From: Bradyrhizobium sp. CCBAU 53351
GTDB lineage: Bacteria; Pseudomonadota; Alphaproteobacteria; Rhizobiales; Xanthobacteraceae
Direction: 5' to 3'
Assembly: GCF_015291745.1 (NCBI RefSeq)
Contig: NZ_CP030059.1
Location: forward strand, 1,391,501 to 1,455,500
DNA length: 64,000 nt
Shown here: positions 1 through 7,829 of the stretch, piece by piece
How the letters are laid out: the number at the start of each line of letters is the position of its first letter
How positions within the stretch are numbered: position 1 is the stretch's first letter
Position numbers and translations under genes: made by a program
Notes under the pieces: model-generated
Database searches by the model: none
What the model was told of the DNA's origin: nothing
The model's input: the letters and a program-made list of their open reading frames with translations, nothing else

Positions 1-251
1 ATCGGCGGGAAATCGACCCCGGCGGTGTTCTTGCCCCCGGGACGCAGATCGTGGCCGGAGGAGAAGTGCGGACCGCTGCCGGCGAGAATGATCACCTTGA
101 CCGCATCATCCTGCACCGCCGCGTCGAAGGCGGCGTTGAGGTCGTAGGTCATTTGCAGGTTCTGCGCATTGCGCGCCTCGGGCCGGTTCATCACGACCCT
201 TGTGATAGCGGGCTCGGGCCGCTCCACGAGGATGGTCTCGAACGAGGTCAT
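1..251 (-). CDS. Enoyl-CoA hydratase/isomerase family protein (5' part only)
   Basis: The first 83 codons are visible; the rest runs off the left edge of the window. The translation starts MTSFETILVERPEPAITRVV and has the crotonase-fold pattern MNRPEARNAQ near residue 21 and an oxyanion-hole region SGPHFSSGHDL around residues 59-69. Members hydrate or isomerise enoyl-CoA thioesters in fatty-acid or aromatic-acid catabolism in the cytoplasm. The ATG at 251 is the only good start. The neighbouring gene to the right runs divergently. The exact substrate cannot be told from this fragment. Confidence 0.85.
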   Translation of the reverse strand, partial: MTSFETILVERPEPAITRVVMNRPEARNAQNLQMTYDLNAAFDAAVQDDAVKVIILAGSGPHFSSGHDLRPGGKNTAGVDFPP

Positions 252-426
252 CGCGCTTCCCCCAGTTCTGTCTTAATTGTTTCGTCAAGTTGACTATGTC
301 GGTCAGGGATAGGCAAGAGGCTTGCGTCAGTCGGCTGCTTTTCGCGCCTTGGGAGGGATGCAAGATGTCTGGCGCCTTGCGGGTCGCATCTGGTAGTTTG
401 CGCCGGATTCCACCGGGAGAAATTTG

Positions 427-1035
427 ATGCGCAAGATCCTGACCGTGCTGGCGGCCCTGGCCTCGCTGAGCCTCACCAATTGCGGCTACAACGCGATCCA
501 GAGCGAGGACGAGCAGATCAAGGCCAACTGGTCCGAGGTCGTGAACCAGTATCAGCGCCGCGCCGACCTCGTGCCCAACCTCGTCAATTCGGTGAAGGGC
601 TTTGCGCAGCAGGAAAAGGACGTGCTGCTCGGCGTCACCAATGCGCGCGCCAAGGTCGGCAGCATCCAGGCAACGCCCGAGGTGCTGAACGACCCCGCCG
701 CTTTCCAGAAGTTCCAGGCTGCCCAGGGCGAGTTGTCGAGCGCGCTGTCGCGGCTGCTGGTTGTCACCGAGAACTATCCGCAGCTCAAGTCCGACGCGCT
801 GTTCAAGGATTTGATGTCGCAGCTCGAAGGCACCGAGAACCGCATCACGGTGGCGCGCAACCGCTACATCAAGTCGGTGCAGGACTATAACGTCACCATC
901 CGCTCGTTCCCGAGCAACCTCACCGCGATGATGTTCGGCTACAAGGAGAAGCCGAATTTTTCGGTGGCGAACGAGAAGGAGATCTCGACCGCGCCGAAGG
1001 TGGATTTCAATCCGGCGCCGGCGCCGTCGAAGTAA
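427..1035 (+). CDS. lemA: LemA family lipoprotein-like membrane protein
   Basis: This 202-residue protein begins MRKILTVLAALASLSLTNCG, a lipoprotein-type signal with a lipobox-like LTNC, so it is probably anchored in the envelope. The rest is the helical LemA domain, with the typical segment NQYQRRADLVPNLVNSVKG near residues 40-58. LemA proteins have no agreed biochemical role. They are very often encoded beside TPM-domain proteins, as here, where two follow on the same strand. A TTG lies one codon upstream, but the ATG at 427 has a purine-rich GGGAGA at suitable spacing and is preferred. Confidence 0.9.
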   Translation: MRKILTVLAALASLSLTNCGYNAIQSEDEQIKANWSEVVNQYQRRADLVPNLVNSVKGFAQQEKDVLLGVTNARAKVGSIQATPEVLNDPAAFQKFQAAQGELSSALSRLLVVTENYPQLKSDALFKDLMSQLEGTENRITVARNRYIKSVQDYNVTIRSFPSNLTAMMFGYKEKPNFSVANEKEISTAPKVDFNPAPAPSK

Positions 1036-1073
1036 GCGCGCCGCTTCACGAATGCGCCAGGCCTCACCCACTG

Positions 1074-1179
1074 CTGTCATTCCCCGCGAAGGCGGGGAAT
1101 CAAGTACGCCACGGCTTCTCCGTATCCCGCTGGCGTCTCCGGAATACGGGATCGCCCGGTCAAGCCGGGCGACGACAGC
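1074..1179. repeat. Intergenic palindromic repeat with two GC-rich hairpins
   Basis: The element starts CTGTCATTCCCC and ends GACGACAG. It holds two internal hairpins: CCCCGC/GCGGGG at 1082-1097 and GCCCGG/CCGGGC at 1154-1170. It has the style of the dispersed repeats common between Bradyrhizobium genes. It occupies the gap between lemA and the next gene. If the ATG at 1052 were used for that gene, the repeat would encode its first 40 or so residues, which argues against that start. Confidence 0.7.
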
Positions 1180-1183
1180 GAGA

Positions 1184-2092
1184 TTGTGGCGGGCGTATTC
1201 GGTGCTCGCCTCGTGCGTCCTCACTCTCGCACTCCTCCTCGCCCTCGCGTTCCCCGTCTTCGCCGACGTCGCCGTTCCCCAGCTCACCGGCCGCGTCGTC
1301 GACCAGACCGGCACGCTCTCCGGCAGCGACGTCGCCTTGCTCACGCAAAAGCTGCGCGATTTCGAGACGCGCAAGGGCAGCCAGATCGCGGTCCTGATCG
1401 TGCCGACCACGCAGCCGGAGACGATCGAGCAGTTCTCGATCCGCGTCGCGGAGGCCTGGAAGATCGGCCGCAAGAAAATCGACGACGGCGCCATCCTCGT
1501 CGTCGCCAAGAACGACCGGCATTTGCGTATCGAGGTCGGCTACGGCCTGGAAGGTGCGCTCACCGACGTCACCTCGCGGCGGATCATCGACGAGATCATC
1601 ACGCCGAAATTCAGGAACGGCGATTTCGCCGGCGGCATCTCGGATGGCGTCGAGCGGATGATCCGGGTGATCGACGGCGAACCCTTGCCCGTTCCCTCGC
1701 CGACCGTGAACTTCGGCAACCTCGACGATCTCGCACCGCTCGCTATCGTCACGCTGTTCGTCTCGGTGGGCATCGGGGGCGCGTTCCGCGCCATGCTGGG
1801 ACGGCTGCTCGGATCGCTGGTGACCGGGGGCATCATTGCGACGCTGACCTGGTTCATTCTCGGATCTTTCGGTCTGGCCCTCGCGCTGGGCGGTCTCGGC
1901 TTCATCATCGGCTTCATCGCCGATCTGTTTTCGGCGATCACGCCGGGCACGGGCCGCTCGCGCGGCGGCGCCTGGTCGAGCGGGAGCTCGGGAGGCGGCT
2001 GGAGCAGCGGTTCGTCGAGCAGCAGTGACAGCGGCAGCTTCAGCGGTGGCGGAGGCAGTTTTGGCGGCGGCGGCGCCTCGGGGAGCTGGTAG
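1184..2092 (+). CDS. TPM domain-containing membrane protein (YgcG family)
   Basis: The protein has an N-terminal signal/anchor (ASCVLTLALLLALAFPVFA), a TPM domain beginning VPQLTGRVVDQTGTLSG, two closely spaced hydrophobic segments (LFVSVGIGGAF and the LVTGGIIATLTWFILGS region), and a Gly/Ser-rich tail ending GGGGASGSW. This is the standard layout of the YgcG/TPM family, which is linked to envelope homeostasis and photosystem II repair in plants; its bacterial role is unclear. The reading frame is open from an ATG at 1052, but residues before the signal peptide are encoded by a dispersed repeat. I therefore prefer the TTG at 1184; a GTG at 1202 is also possible. It follows lemA and precedes a second TPM gene by 5 bases. 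Confidence 0.85.
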   Translation: MWRAYSVLASCVLTLALLLALAFPVFADVAVPQLTGRVVDQTGTLSGSDVALLTQKLRDFETRKGSQIAVLIVPTTQPETIEQFSIRVAEAWKIGRKKIDDGAILVVAKNDRHLRIEVGYGLEGALTDVTSRRIIDEIITPKFRNGDFAGGISDGVERMIRVIDGEPLPVPSPTVNFGNLDDLAPLAIVTLFVSVGIGGAFRAMLGRLLGSLVTGGIIATLTWFILGSFGLALALGGLGFIIGFIADLFSAITPGTGRSRGGAWSSGSSGGGWSSGSSSSSDSGSFSGGGGSFGGGGASGSW

Positions 2093-2097
2093 CGGTC

Positions 2098-2595
2098 ATG
2101 AGCATCAAACGCATCGCTAGGCATCTCGTGCAGCATCGTTGGCAGGCCAAACAGATCTTTCCGCCAGCCGTGCTCGCCCGCATCGAGCAGGCGATCGAGC
2201 TTGGCGAAGCCACCCATTCCGGCCAGGTCCGCTTCGTCGTCGAAGGCGCACTCGACGGCCGCCCCTTGTTCCGCAACCAGCCGGCGCGCGCGCGTGCGCT
2301 CGATGTGTTCTCGCATTTGCGCATCTGGGACACCACGCACAACAATGGCGTCCTGATCTATCTCCTGCTCGCCGACCGCGATGTCGAGATCGTCGCCGAT
2401 CGCGGCATCGACGCGAAGGTCGGCGCTGCGGGCTGGGAAAGCATCTGCCGCGCCATGGAGGCCGAGTTCGCTGCCGGCCAGTTCGAGCGCGGCGTCATCA
2501 CCGGCATCGAAGCGGTGTCGCGCGAGCTGGCGCGGCATTTCCCGCCGGGCACGTCGCATCCGAACGAGCTGCCGGATGCGCCGGTCGTGATGTGA
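2098..2595 (+). CDS. TPM domain-containing protein, soluble type
   Basis: This 165-residue protein lacks a signal peptide. It carries a TPM-like core: EQAIELGEATHSGQVRFVVE, then VFSHLRIWDTTHNNGVLIYL, then ADRDVEIVADRGIDAKVG. The ATG lies 5 bases after the stop of the upstream TPM gene, so the two are almost certainly cotranscribed and may be translationally coupled. The lemA-TPM-TPM arrangement suggests that the products act together at the cell envelope. Function is unknown beyond the family assignment. Confidence 0.85.
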   Translation: MSIKRIARHLVQHRWQAKQIFPPAVLARIEQAIELGEATHSGQVRFVVEGALDGRPLFRNQPARARALDVFSHLRIWDTTHNNGVLIYLLLADRDVEIVADRGIDAKVGAAGWESICRAMEAEFAAGQFERGVITGIEAVSRELARHFPPGTSHPNELPDAPVVM

Positions 2596-2811
2596 CGGAG
2601 TGTGATGTGTGAAGGCGCCTGGCTCGCATTCCGCCGCCGTTCATCTTGCCCCGATTACAAATTGTTTCACGCCCGCCACACCGGTTCCATCTTCCCGGCT
2701 CAATTCAGCCCCGGATGACTTCCTAAAATTTCGGTAAGCGGGTCCCAAGGTAAGGATTTCGCAAGCAATGAAAGTTACCAAAAGGTCAATCCAGAGCGGA
2801 GTATTTGAACT

Positions 2812-3780
2812 GTGAGCGAACCAATGGCTGAGCAGGCTGCCCAGGACAAGAGCGTCGTCGAAGCCGGGACGACCGCGCCGCAGGCTGTCGAGGCTGCCGG
2901 GATCGACGCCCCCTCGATCGCGCCCGACCACGAGGCGCCGCCCAAACCCGACCCGGTGAAGGTCGAGCCGCCGAAGATCGAAGCCAGGGTTGAGCCCAAG
3001 GTTGAAACCCAGCCCGAGCCGAAGCCCGGCAAGCTCATCGTCATGGCGCCCTCGGAGCGCAACTGGGACCGCGAGAATTTCGCCCCGCATGTGAAGGCGG
3101 ACGAGCCGCGCGAAGCCGCTGGCAAGCGCCGCCTGTCGGCGATGGCCGCGGTGGTGGCGATCGCCGCCAGCGTCGGCGCCATCAGCGGCGCGCTCGCAAC
3201 CGCCGGCATGATGCATTTCGCAAGCCCGGCGCAGGCGCCGGTCCAGGTCGCCGACACCAGCGCGCTCGATGCGTCGGTCGCGCGGATCGACGCCGATCTC
3301 GTCGCGCTCAAGGCCAATGTCGAGCACAGCGCCAAGACGGGCGTCAGCCAGTTCAACCGGGCCAATGACCGCCTCGACAAGCTCGAGAAGGCGCAAGGCG
3401 AGCCGCTCGCCAAGATCGCCAAGCTGTCGGAGACTGTCGACAAGCTTCGCGCCACGCCGCCCGCCGCTCCCGCGCAGGCCGCTGCTGCGCCCGCGAAGGA
3501 AACCACCGGCTCGATCGCGCCGACCCAGGTTGCGACCGCTGCCGCCGCACCGGCCCCGGTGGCCGCCGCGCCCAAGACCGAGGTCGGCCGTCTGCCGACG
3601 GTCGAAGGCTGGCGGCTGCGCAACGCCGCCAATGGCGGCGCGCTGATCGAGGGCCGCGACGGGCTCTACGAGGTCTATCCCGGCGATCCCATCCCTGGCG
3701 TTGGTCGCGTCGATGCGATCCGTCGCCAGGATGGCCGCTGGGTCGTCGTCACCAGCAAGGGGCTGATCGTCTCGCGCTGA
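2812..3780 (+). CDS. Conserved hypothetical single-span membrane protein
   Basis: The 322-residue product has a long Pro/Ala/Lys-rich N-terminal region (about 1-100), one hydrophobic span (MAAVVAIAASVGAISGALA, about residues 110-130), a region with coiled-coil character (about 145-210), an Ala/Pro linker, and a compact C-terminal domain starting VEGWRLRNAANGGALIEGRD. The likely topology is cytoplasmic N-terminus and periplasmic C-terminus. I do not recognise a named family. The start is the GTG at 2812; an ATG at 2824 in the same frame is also possible. A strong hairpin terminator follows directly. Confidence 0.75.
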   Translation: MSEPMAEQAAQDKSVVEAGTTAPQAVEAAGIDAPSIAPDHEAPPKPDPVKVEPPKIEARVEPKVETQPEPKPGKLIVMAPSERNWDRENFAPHVKADEPREAAGKRRLSAMAAVVAIAASVGAISGALATAGMMHFASPAQAPVQVADTSALDASVARIDADLVALKANVEHSAKTGVSQFNRANDRLDKLEKAQGEPLAKIAKLSETVDKLRATPPAAPAQAAAAPAKETTGSIAPTQVATAAAAPAPVAAAPKTEVGRLPTVEGWRLRNAANGGALIEGRDGLYEVYPGDPIPGVGRVDAIRRQDGRWVVVTSKGLIVSR

Positions 3781-3805
3781 GCGTTCGATATCCGACTTTC
3801 GAAGA

Positions 3806-3836
3806 GGCGCTTCACCACGATGTGAGGCGCCTTTTT
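3806..3836 (+). terminator. Rho-independent terminator
   Basis: A 10-bp stem (GGCGCTTCAC at 3806-3815 with GTGAGGCGCC at 3822-3831, one T-G wobble) encloses a 6-base loop and is followed by TTTTT at 3832-3836. It lies 26 bases after the stop of the upstream membrane-protein gene and should end that transcript. Confidence 0.85.
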
Positions 3837-3873
3837 GCTTGAATAGGCATGCCGGCGCGGTGTTACCTAAGGC

Positions 3874-5412
3874 ATGAGCCGCGCATTGCGAATTCTTGTT
3901 GCTGCCGCCGTGTTGTTCGGCGGTGCTCCTTCGCTTCGGGCCGCGGAGACGACGCAGCTGATGCGCGGCACGGCGATCACCGATCCCGATCTGCTGCGCC
4001 GGCTCGATGAGAGCGACGTTCTCACGATCTCGCGCCTGGTGGCGCCGGAGCGCAAGGCGGATCGTCCGCTGACGACGGACCTGTTGTTTTCGGGGCTGTC
4101 GCAGCTCAAGGACATTCCGCCGGCGATCGAGGCAGAATTCGAGCGCTATGTCGCCAAGCAGAAGGCGGCCTGGCCGACCGAGACGATCGGCGTCGGCGAA
4201 GGCTTTGACGTGCAGCTGTTCGATCGAGCCAACCTGAATTCCCCCGACGCGCGTTTCGTGCTGGTCGGCATCGTCAACCGCATGGACCGCGCCTACGCCG
4301 CCGAAGAAGCCTGCGGCGAGATCCGGCTGATCTATCGTCTCGCGCGTTTCGACAACAAGCCGGACGGCGGCAAGACCGCAACGCGGCTGCCGATGACGCT
4401 CAACCTGGTGATGAAAGCGCGCGATCCGCGCCAGAGGGATGGGAACGGCAAGCCGATCAGCTGCGCCGAGATCGCGCGGCGCTGGCTCGACAACGGCAAT
4501 TGGCAGGAGCTGATCGGCGGCCAGGACGATGCCACGCTCGATCGCATCGAGACCAACATCCAGATCTCGATCGCGCCGAAATCGCCGCTGCACGATTTCC
4601 GCTCCGACTATCTGCTCAAAGTGTTCAAATACGACGCCGCGACGAAGACGTTCGCGGAAGGGACGCTGGAAAATCAGATCGACCGCGATCGCATCCTCGC
4701 CAGCGAAGCGCTGCGGCGCGATTTTAGGGATTGGCTGCTCGCACCCGAGAATCTGCGCGAATTCGACCGCGGCACGGTGCTGATCCCGGAAAGATTCCTG
4801 GCCAGGGCCGCGGTGGTGCCGACGCCCGCCGGCCTCGATGCCTCCGCGCTGCAGCCGGAGTACGGCATGATGCAAGGAGAGGGAAAAGGCGAGGACAGCA
4901 ACGATTCCGTCTTCGCCGACAACGACGTGATCGGCGCGTTGAAGCAGGCCGCCGCGCGCGGGGACCCCCAGAACATCCGTTCGGTCGCAGGCTTCCAGCG
5001 CCGTCTCAACGACGTCACCTGCTCAGGCTGCCACCAGACCCGCGGCATCGGCGGCTTCCATTTCCCTGGTGTCGACTGGCTGGCGGACAAGCCGTCCAAT
5101 TCGACCATCGTGCCGGCCTCGCCGCATTTCCTGGGCGATCAGCTCCGCCGCCGCGACATCCTGACCGCCTTCGCCACGAGCAAACGCCCTGATTTCTCAC
5201 GCGGATTTGCCAGCCGGCCGCAGACCCGCGGCAGCAGCGAGCTCGCCGGAAGCGAGTATCAGGATGGCTGGGGCGCGCATTGTTCCTTGGCCGATGCGGG
5301 ATCGGGAACGCGAGATGCGAGTTTTACGTCATGGACCTGTGCTAACGGTCTCACCTGTCAGGCCGCCGCGGCCTCGCGCCGCATCGGCATGTGCTTCATC
5401 AAGACGCGTTAG
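3874..5412 (+). CDS. Exported hypothetical protein with one c-type heme motif
   Basis: The 512-residue protein begins with a clear signal peptide (MSRALRILVAAAVLFGGAPS, cleavage near SLRAAE). Near residue 383 it has CSGCH, a CXXCH heme c attachment motif, followed by QTRGIGGFHFPG. The C-terminal 50 residues hold several more cysteines (AHCSL, WTCANGLTCQ, GMCFI), which may form disulfides. The large region between about 30 and 370 matches no family that I recognise. It is probably periplasmic. Only one CXXCH is present, so if it binds heme it is a monoheme protein, unlike the diheme peroxidases. Confidence 0.75.
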   Translation: MSRALRILVAAAVLFGGAPSLRAAETTQLMRGTAITDPDLLRRLDESDVLTISRLVAPERKADRPLTTDLLFSGLSQLKDIPPAIEAEFERYVAKQKAAWPTETIGVGEGFDVQLFDRANLNSPDARFVLVGIVNRMDRAYAAEEACGEIRLIYRLARFDNKPDGGKTATRLPMTLNLVMKARDPRQRDGNGKPISCAEIARRWLDNGNWQELIGGQDDATLDRIETNIQISIAPKSPLHDFRSDYLLKVFKYDAATKTFAEGTLENQIDRDRILASEALRRDFRDWLLAPENLREFDRGTVLIPERFLARAAVVPTPAGLDASALQPEYGMMQGEGKGEDSNDSVFADNDVIGALKQAAARGDPQNIRSVAGFQRRLNDVTCSGCHQTRGIGGFHFPGVDWLADKPSNSTIVPASPHFLGDQLRRRDILTAFATSKRPDFSRGFASRPQTRGSSELAGSEYQDGWGAHCSLADAGSGTRDASFTSWTCANGLTCQAAAASRRIGMCFIKTR

Positions 5413-5436
5413 ACCTAACCAACATTTGGATGATCC

Positions 5437-5601
5437 ATGACGGACACGGGCAACGCCAACAAAGCGCGCAATCGCGAGATCGCGCAGAATGAGGAAGCCA
5501 AGCAGGTCACCGGCAGCGCCCGCGTCAGCATCTGGGCGATCGCGATGGCCGTCATCGTCGGCGGTGTCCTGTTCACGCTGGGCTGGCTGTCGCTCCGGTA
5601 G
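5437..5601 (+). CDS. Small single-span membrane protein (54 aa)
   Basis: The frame encodes 54 residues beginning MTDTGNANKARNREIAQNEE, with a polar N-terminal half and one membrane span at the C-terminal end (VSIWAIAMAVIVGGVLFTLG). It lies 24 bases after the heme-motif protein on the same strand and ends 3 bases before the convergent GST stop. The clean start, membrane-protein composition and tight fit in the gap support it as a real gene. No function can be assigned. Confidence 0.65.
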   Translation: MTDTGNANKARNREIAQNEEAKQVTGSARVSIWAIAMAVIVGGVLFTLGWLSLR

Positions 5602-5604
5602 CTT

Positions 5605-6252
5605 TCACTTCGCGTAATTCGTCATCCGCTTGCCCGGCAGCAACTCGTACGCCGGCCTCCAGCCGGGCAGCGCGGCCATGCGGCCGAGCCAGGCGTGGAT
5701 GGAGGGATGGCTCGTGGCGAAGTCAAAGCCGTGCTCATCGCTCGGATAGTGTAGATAGGCCATCATCGAGATATCGGCGACCGTCGGCTTTGCGCCGATC
5801 GCGAAGGCGTTGTGCTGGAGATGCCCGTCGAGAATGCCGAGGAAGTCCTCGAGCCGGCGGCGGAAATGCTTCAGCACCTGCGGGTCGCAGTTCTCGGTGA
5901 AGGCCCGCATGAAGCGGTAGGTTGCCATGTAGCCGGTGAGCTTGTGGTTGTCCCAGAACAGCCAGCGCAGCAGCTCGAACTTCTCTTCCTCGGTCTCGGC
6001 GCCGAAGCGGCCATATCGCTCGGCGAGCTTGAGCAGCAGCGGTGCGGTCTGCGTCATCTTCACGCCGTCGATCTCGAGCACGGGAATCTCGCCCATCTCG
6101 TTGACCGCCTTGCGCCACTCCGCCGTGCGCGTGACTCCGCCGGCAAAATCGGTCCACACCGGCTCGAACCTCTCGCCGCACAGCGTCAGCATCAGCGCCA
6201 GCTTGTAGCTGTTGCCGGATTCGGGGAAGTAGTGCAGGCGGTAGATGGGCAT
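5605..6252 (-). CDS. Glutathione S-transferase family protein
   Basis: This 215-residue protein begins MPIYRLHYFPESGNSYKLAL, a thioredoxin-fold N-terminal domain with a Ser in the position of the GST catalytic residue. NEMGEIPVLEIDG follows, with the conserved cis-Pro that binds glutathione. The C-terminal half is the all-helical GST domain (NAFAIGAKPTVADISMMAYL near the end). Such enzymes conjugate or reduce substrates with glutathione in the cytoplasm. An upstream in-frame start at 6330 would take in part of a dispersed repeat, so the ATG at 6252 is chosen. Confidence 0.9.
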   Translation of the reverse strand: MPIYRLHYFPESGNSYKLALMLTLCGERFEPVWTDFAGGVTRTAEWRKAVNEMGEIPVLEIDGVKMTQTAPLLLKLAERYGRFGAETEEEKFELLRWLFWDNHKLTGYMATYRFMRAFTENCDPQVLKHFRRRLEDFLGILDGHLQHNAFAIGAKPTVADISMMAYLHYPSDEHGFDFATSHPSIHAWLGRMAALPGWRPAYELLPGKRMTNYAK

Positions 6253-6306
6253 GGAACTCGCGGCATTGATGTTCTGCGAATTGTTATAGCGGGATGGTCC
6301 TGCATC

Positions 6307-6482
6307 GTCATTGCGAGCGCAGCGAAGCAATCCAGCAATGCATCTTGCTCAGTGTCGTCCCTGCGAACGCAGGGACCCATACCGCGTGATCTATCGATTG
6401 TGGTCGGTAGGCGTACCGAACGACGTATCTTCGCCAAACCACTCCCTGTGGCTATGGGTCCCGGCGTTCGCCGGGACGACAG
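6307..6482. repeat. Dispersed palindromic repeats (two abutting elements)
   Basis: A short element starting GTCATTGCGAGCGCAGCGAA at 6307 is followed by a longer one from 6353 to 6482 that begins TGTCGTCCC and ends GGGACGACAG. The longer element has internal hairpins (CCCTGCG/CGCAGGG; CCCGGCG/CGCCGGG). It is related to the element at 21682-21820, but in the opposite orientation: both contain CCGCGTGATCTATCGAT when read in the matching direction. It separates the GST and CoA-transferase genes. Confidence 0.75.
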
Positions 6483-6506
6483 CGGAGTTTTTGGCGCGTT
6501 TCGCCC

Positions 6507-7712
6507 TTACCCCACCGCCCCCTTCGATCGCAGCTGCTTGATCGCCGCCTCGTCGTATCCCGCGGCACGCAAAATCTCGTCACTGTGCTCGCCGACCGCA
6601 GGCGGCTTGCGCGGCTGCACCTTCTTGGCGCCGTCGATCCAGATCGGGCTGTTGATGGTCAGCATGGTGTCATTCTCGAACGGCACCAGCACCTCGTTGT
6701 CGAGCATCTGCTTGTCGTTCGGGATGTCGTCGAGAATGGCGACGACGCCGAACACGAGGCCATTGCCGTCGAGGATCTTTCGCCATTCGGAAAGATCCCT
6801 GGTGGCAAACGTCTCGTCCAAAATCTTGATCAGCTCCACCGAGCGGGCGTGGCGGTCGGCCTTGGTGGCGAAACGCGGGTCGTTGATCAGGTCCTCGCGC
6901 CCAAGGCACTTGGCCAGCGTCGGAAACTGCTTCTCCTCGCTCAGCAGCGACAGGATCAGCCAGCGGCCGTCTTTGCACTGGTAATGGTTGGCGACCGCGT
7001 TGAGCGCGCGCTCGCGCGGGCGCCGCTCGCCGAACTTGGCGCCGCAGAGTTTTGCCTGGGCCAGCACGCTCGCGGCCCACACGCCGTTCGCCATCAGATT
7101 GGAGGCGACATGCGAGCCCTTGCCGGTCTTCTCGCGCTGATACAGCGCGGTGACGATGGCGCCATAGAACGCCATGGCGCAGGGATGGTCGCCCATGCCG
7201 GCCACCGAGCGGGCCGGCGTGGTGTCGGTGTCGGCCCGGACCAAATCCATCAGGCCGGAGCGCGCCCAATAGGCGTTGCTGTCGAAGCCGGGCTTGTTGG
7301 CCTCCTCGCCCTTTTCGCCGTAGCCGGTGAAGGAGGCGTAGATCAGCCGGTCGTTGAGATGGGCGAGATGGTCGTAGGTGATGCCGAGCTTGGCGCGCAC
7401 CGGCGGCGGCATGTTGGTGATGAAGACGTCGGCCTCTTCCACGAGCTTGTAGAGCACCGCCTGTGCCTCGGGCTTGGCGAGGTCGAGCGCGATGCTCTTC
7501 TTGTTGCGGGCTTCCAGCAGCCAGGCGAAATTGTGCTCGCCGGTGGGATAGCCCGGCAGGTTCGGCAGGTTGCGATAGGGGTCGCCGGCGCCGGGCGGCT
7601 CGATCTTGATGACATCGGCGCCGAAATCCGACAGCACGGTCGCGGCTGCGGGCGCTGCGATGAAGCTCGCGCAGTCCAGAACCTTCAGGCCGGCAAAAAT
7701 GCCCTTATCCAT
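6507..7712 (-). CDS. Class III (CaiB/BaiF-type) CoA-transferase
   Basis: This 401-residue protein begins MDKGIFAGLKVLDCASFIAA and has the family pattern VLSDFGADVIKIEPPGAGDP, the nucleotide-contact region NKKSIALDLAKPEAQ, and VAGMGDHPCAM, where the Asp lies at the place of the family's acyl-CoA nucleophile. Family members move CoA between acyl-CoA esters and free acids through an aspartyl-CoA intermediate, usually in degradation of carboxylic acids. The ATG at 7712 gives the standard N-terminus; a longer frame to 7784 adds an unlikely leader. It is not close to an obvious partner gene, so the substrate is unknown. Confidence 0.9.
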   Translation of the reverse strand: MDKGIFAGLKVLDCASFIAAPAAATVLSDFGADVIKIEPPGAGDPYRNLPNLPGYPTGEHNFAWLLEARNKKSIALDLAKPEAQAVLYKLVEEADVFITNMPPPVRAKLGITYDHLAHLNDRLIYASFTGYGEKGEEANKPGFDSNAYWARSGLMDLVRADTDTTPARSVAGMGDHPCAMAFYGAIVTALYQREKTGKGSHVASNLMANGVWAASVLAQAKLCGAKFGERRPRERALNAVANHYQCKDGRWLILSLLSEEKQFPTLAKCLGREDLINDPRFATKADRHARSVELIKILDETFATRDLSEWRKILDGNGLVFGVVAILDDIPNDKQMLDNEVLVPFENDTMLTINSPIWIDGAKKVQPRKPPAVGEHSDEILRAAGYDEAAIKQLRSKGAVG

Positions 7713-7829
7713 CGCGGCGTCGCTCCCTTGGCTTCGGTCGTTTCCCGCGCGCTGGAATTGCCGCGGGGCTGGTGTTATGAGCATTAGACCGATGTTTTGC
7801 CGGGATGCAACGGCGCCTGGCGCAAGGCC

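Noticed and set aside
106..1509. A 467-codon open frame on the minus strand antisense to lemA and the TPM gene.
   Set aside because: Low-complexity, Arg/Leu-rich translation with no domain; it mirrors the coding pattern of real genes on the other strand, as is common in GC-rich DNA.
2641..4875. A 744-codon minus-strand frame.
   Set aside because: Antisense to two well-supported plus-strand genes and a terminator; composition is typical of a codon shadow.
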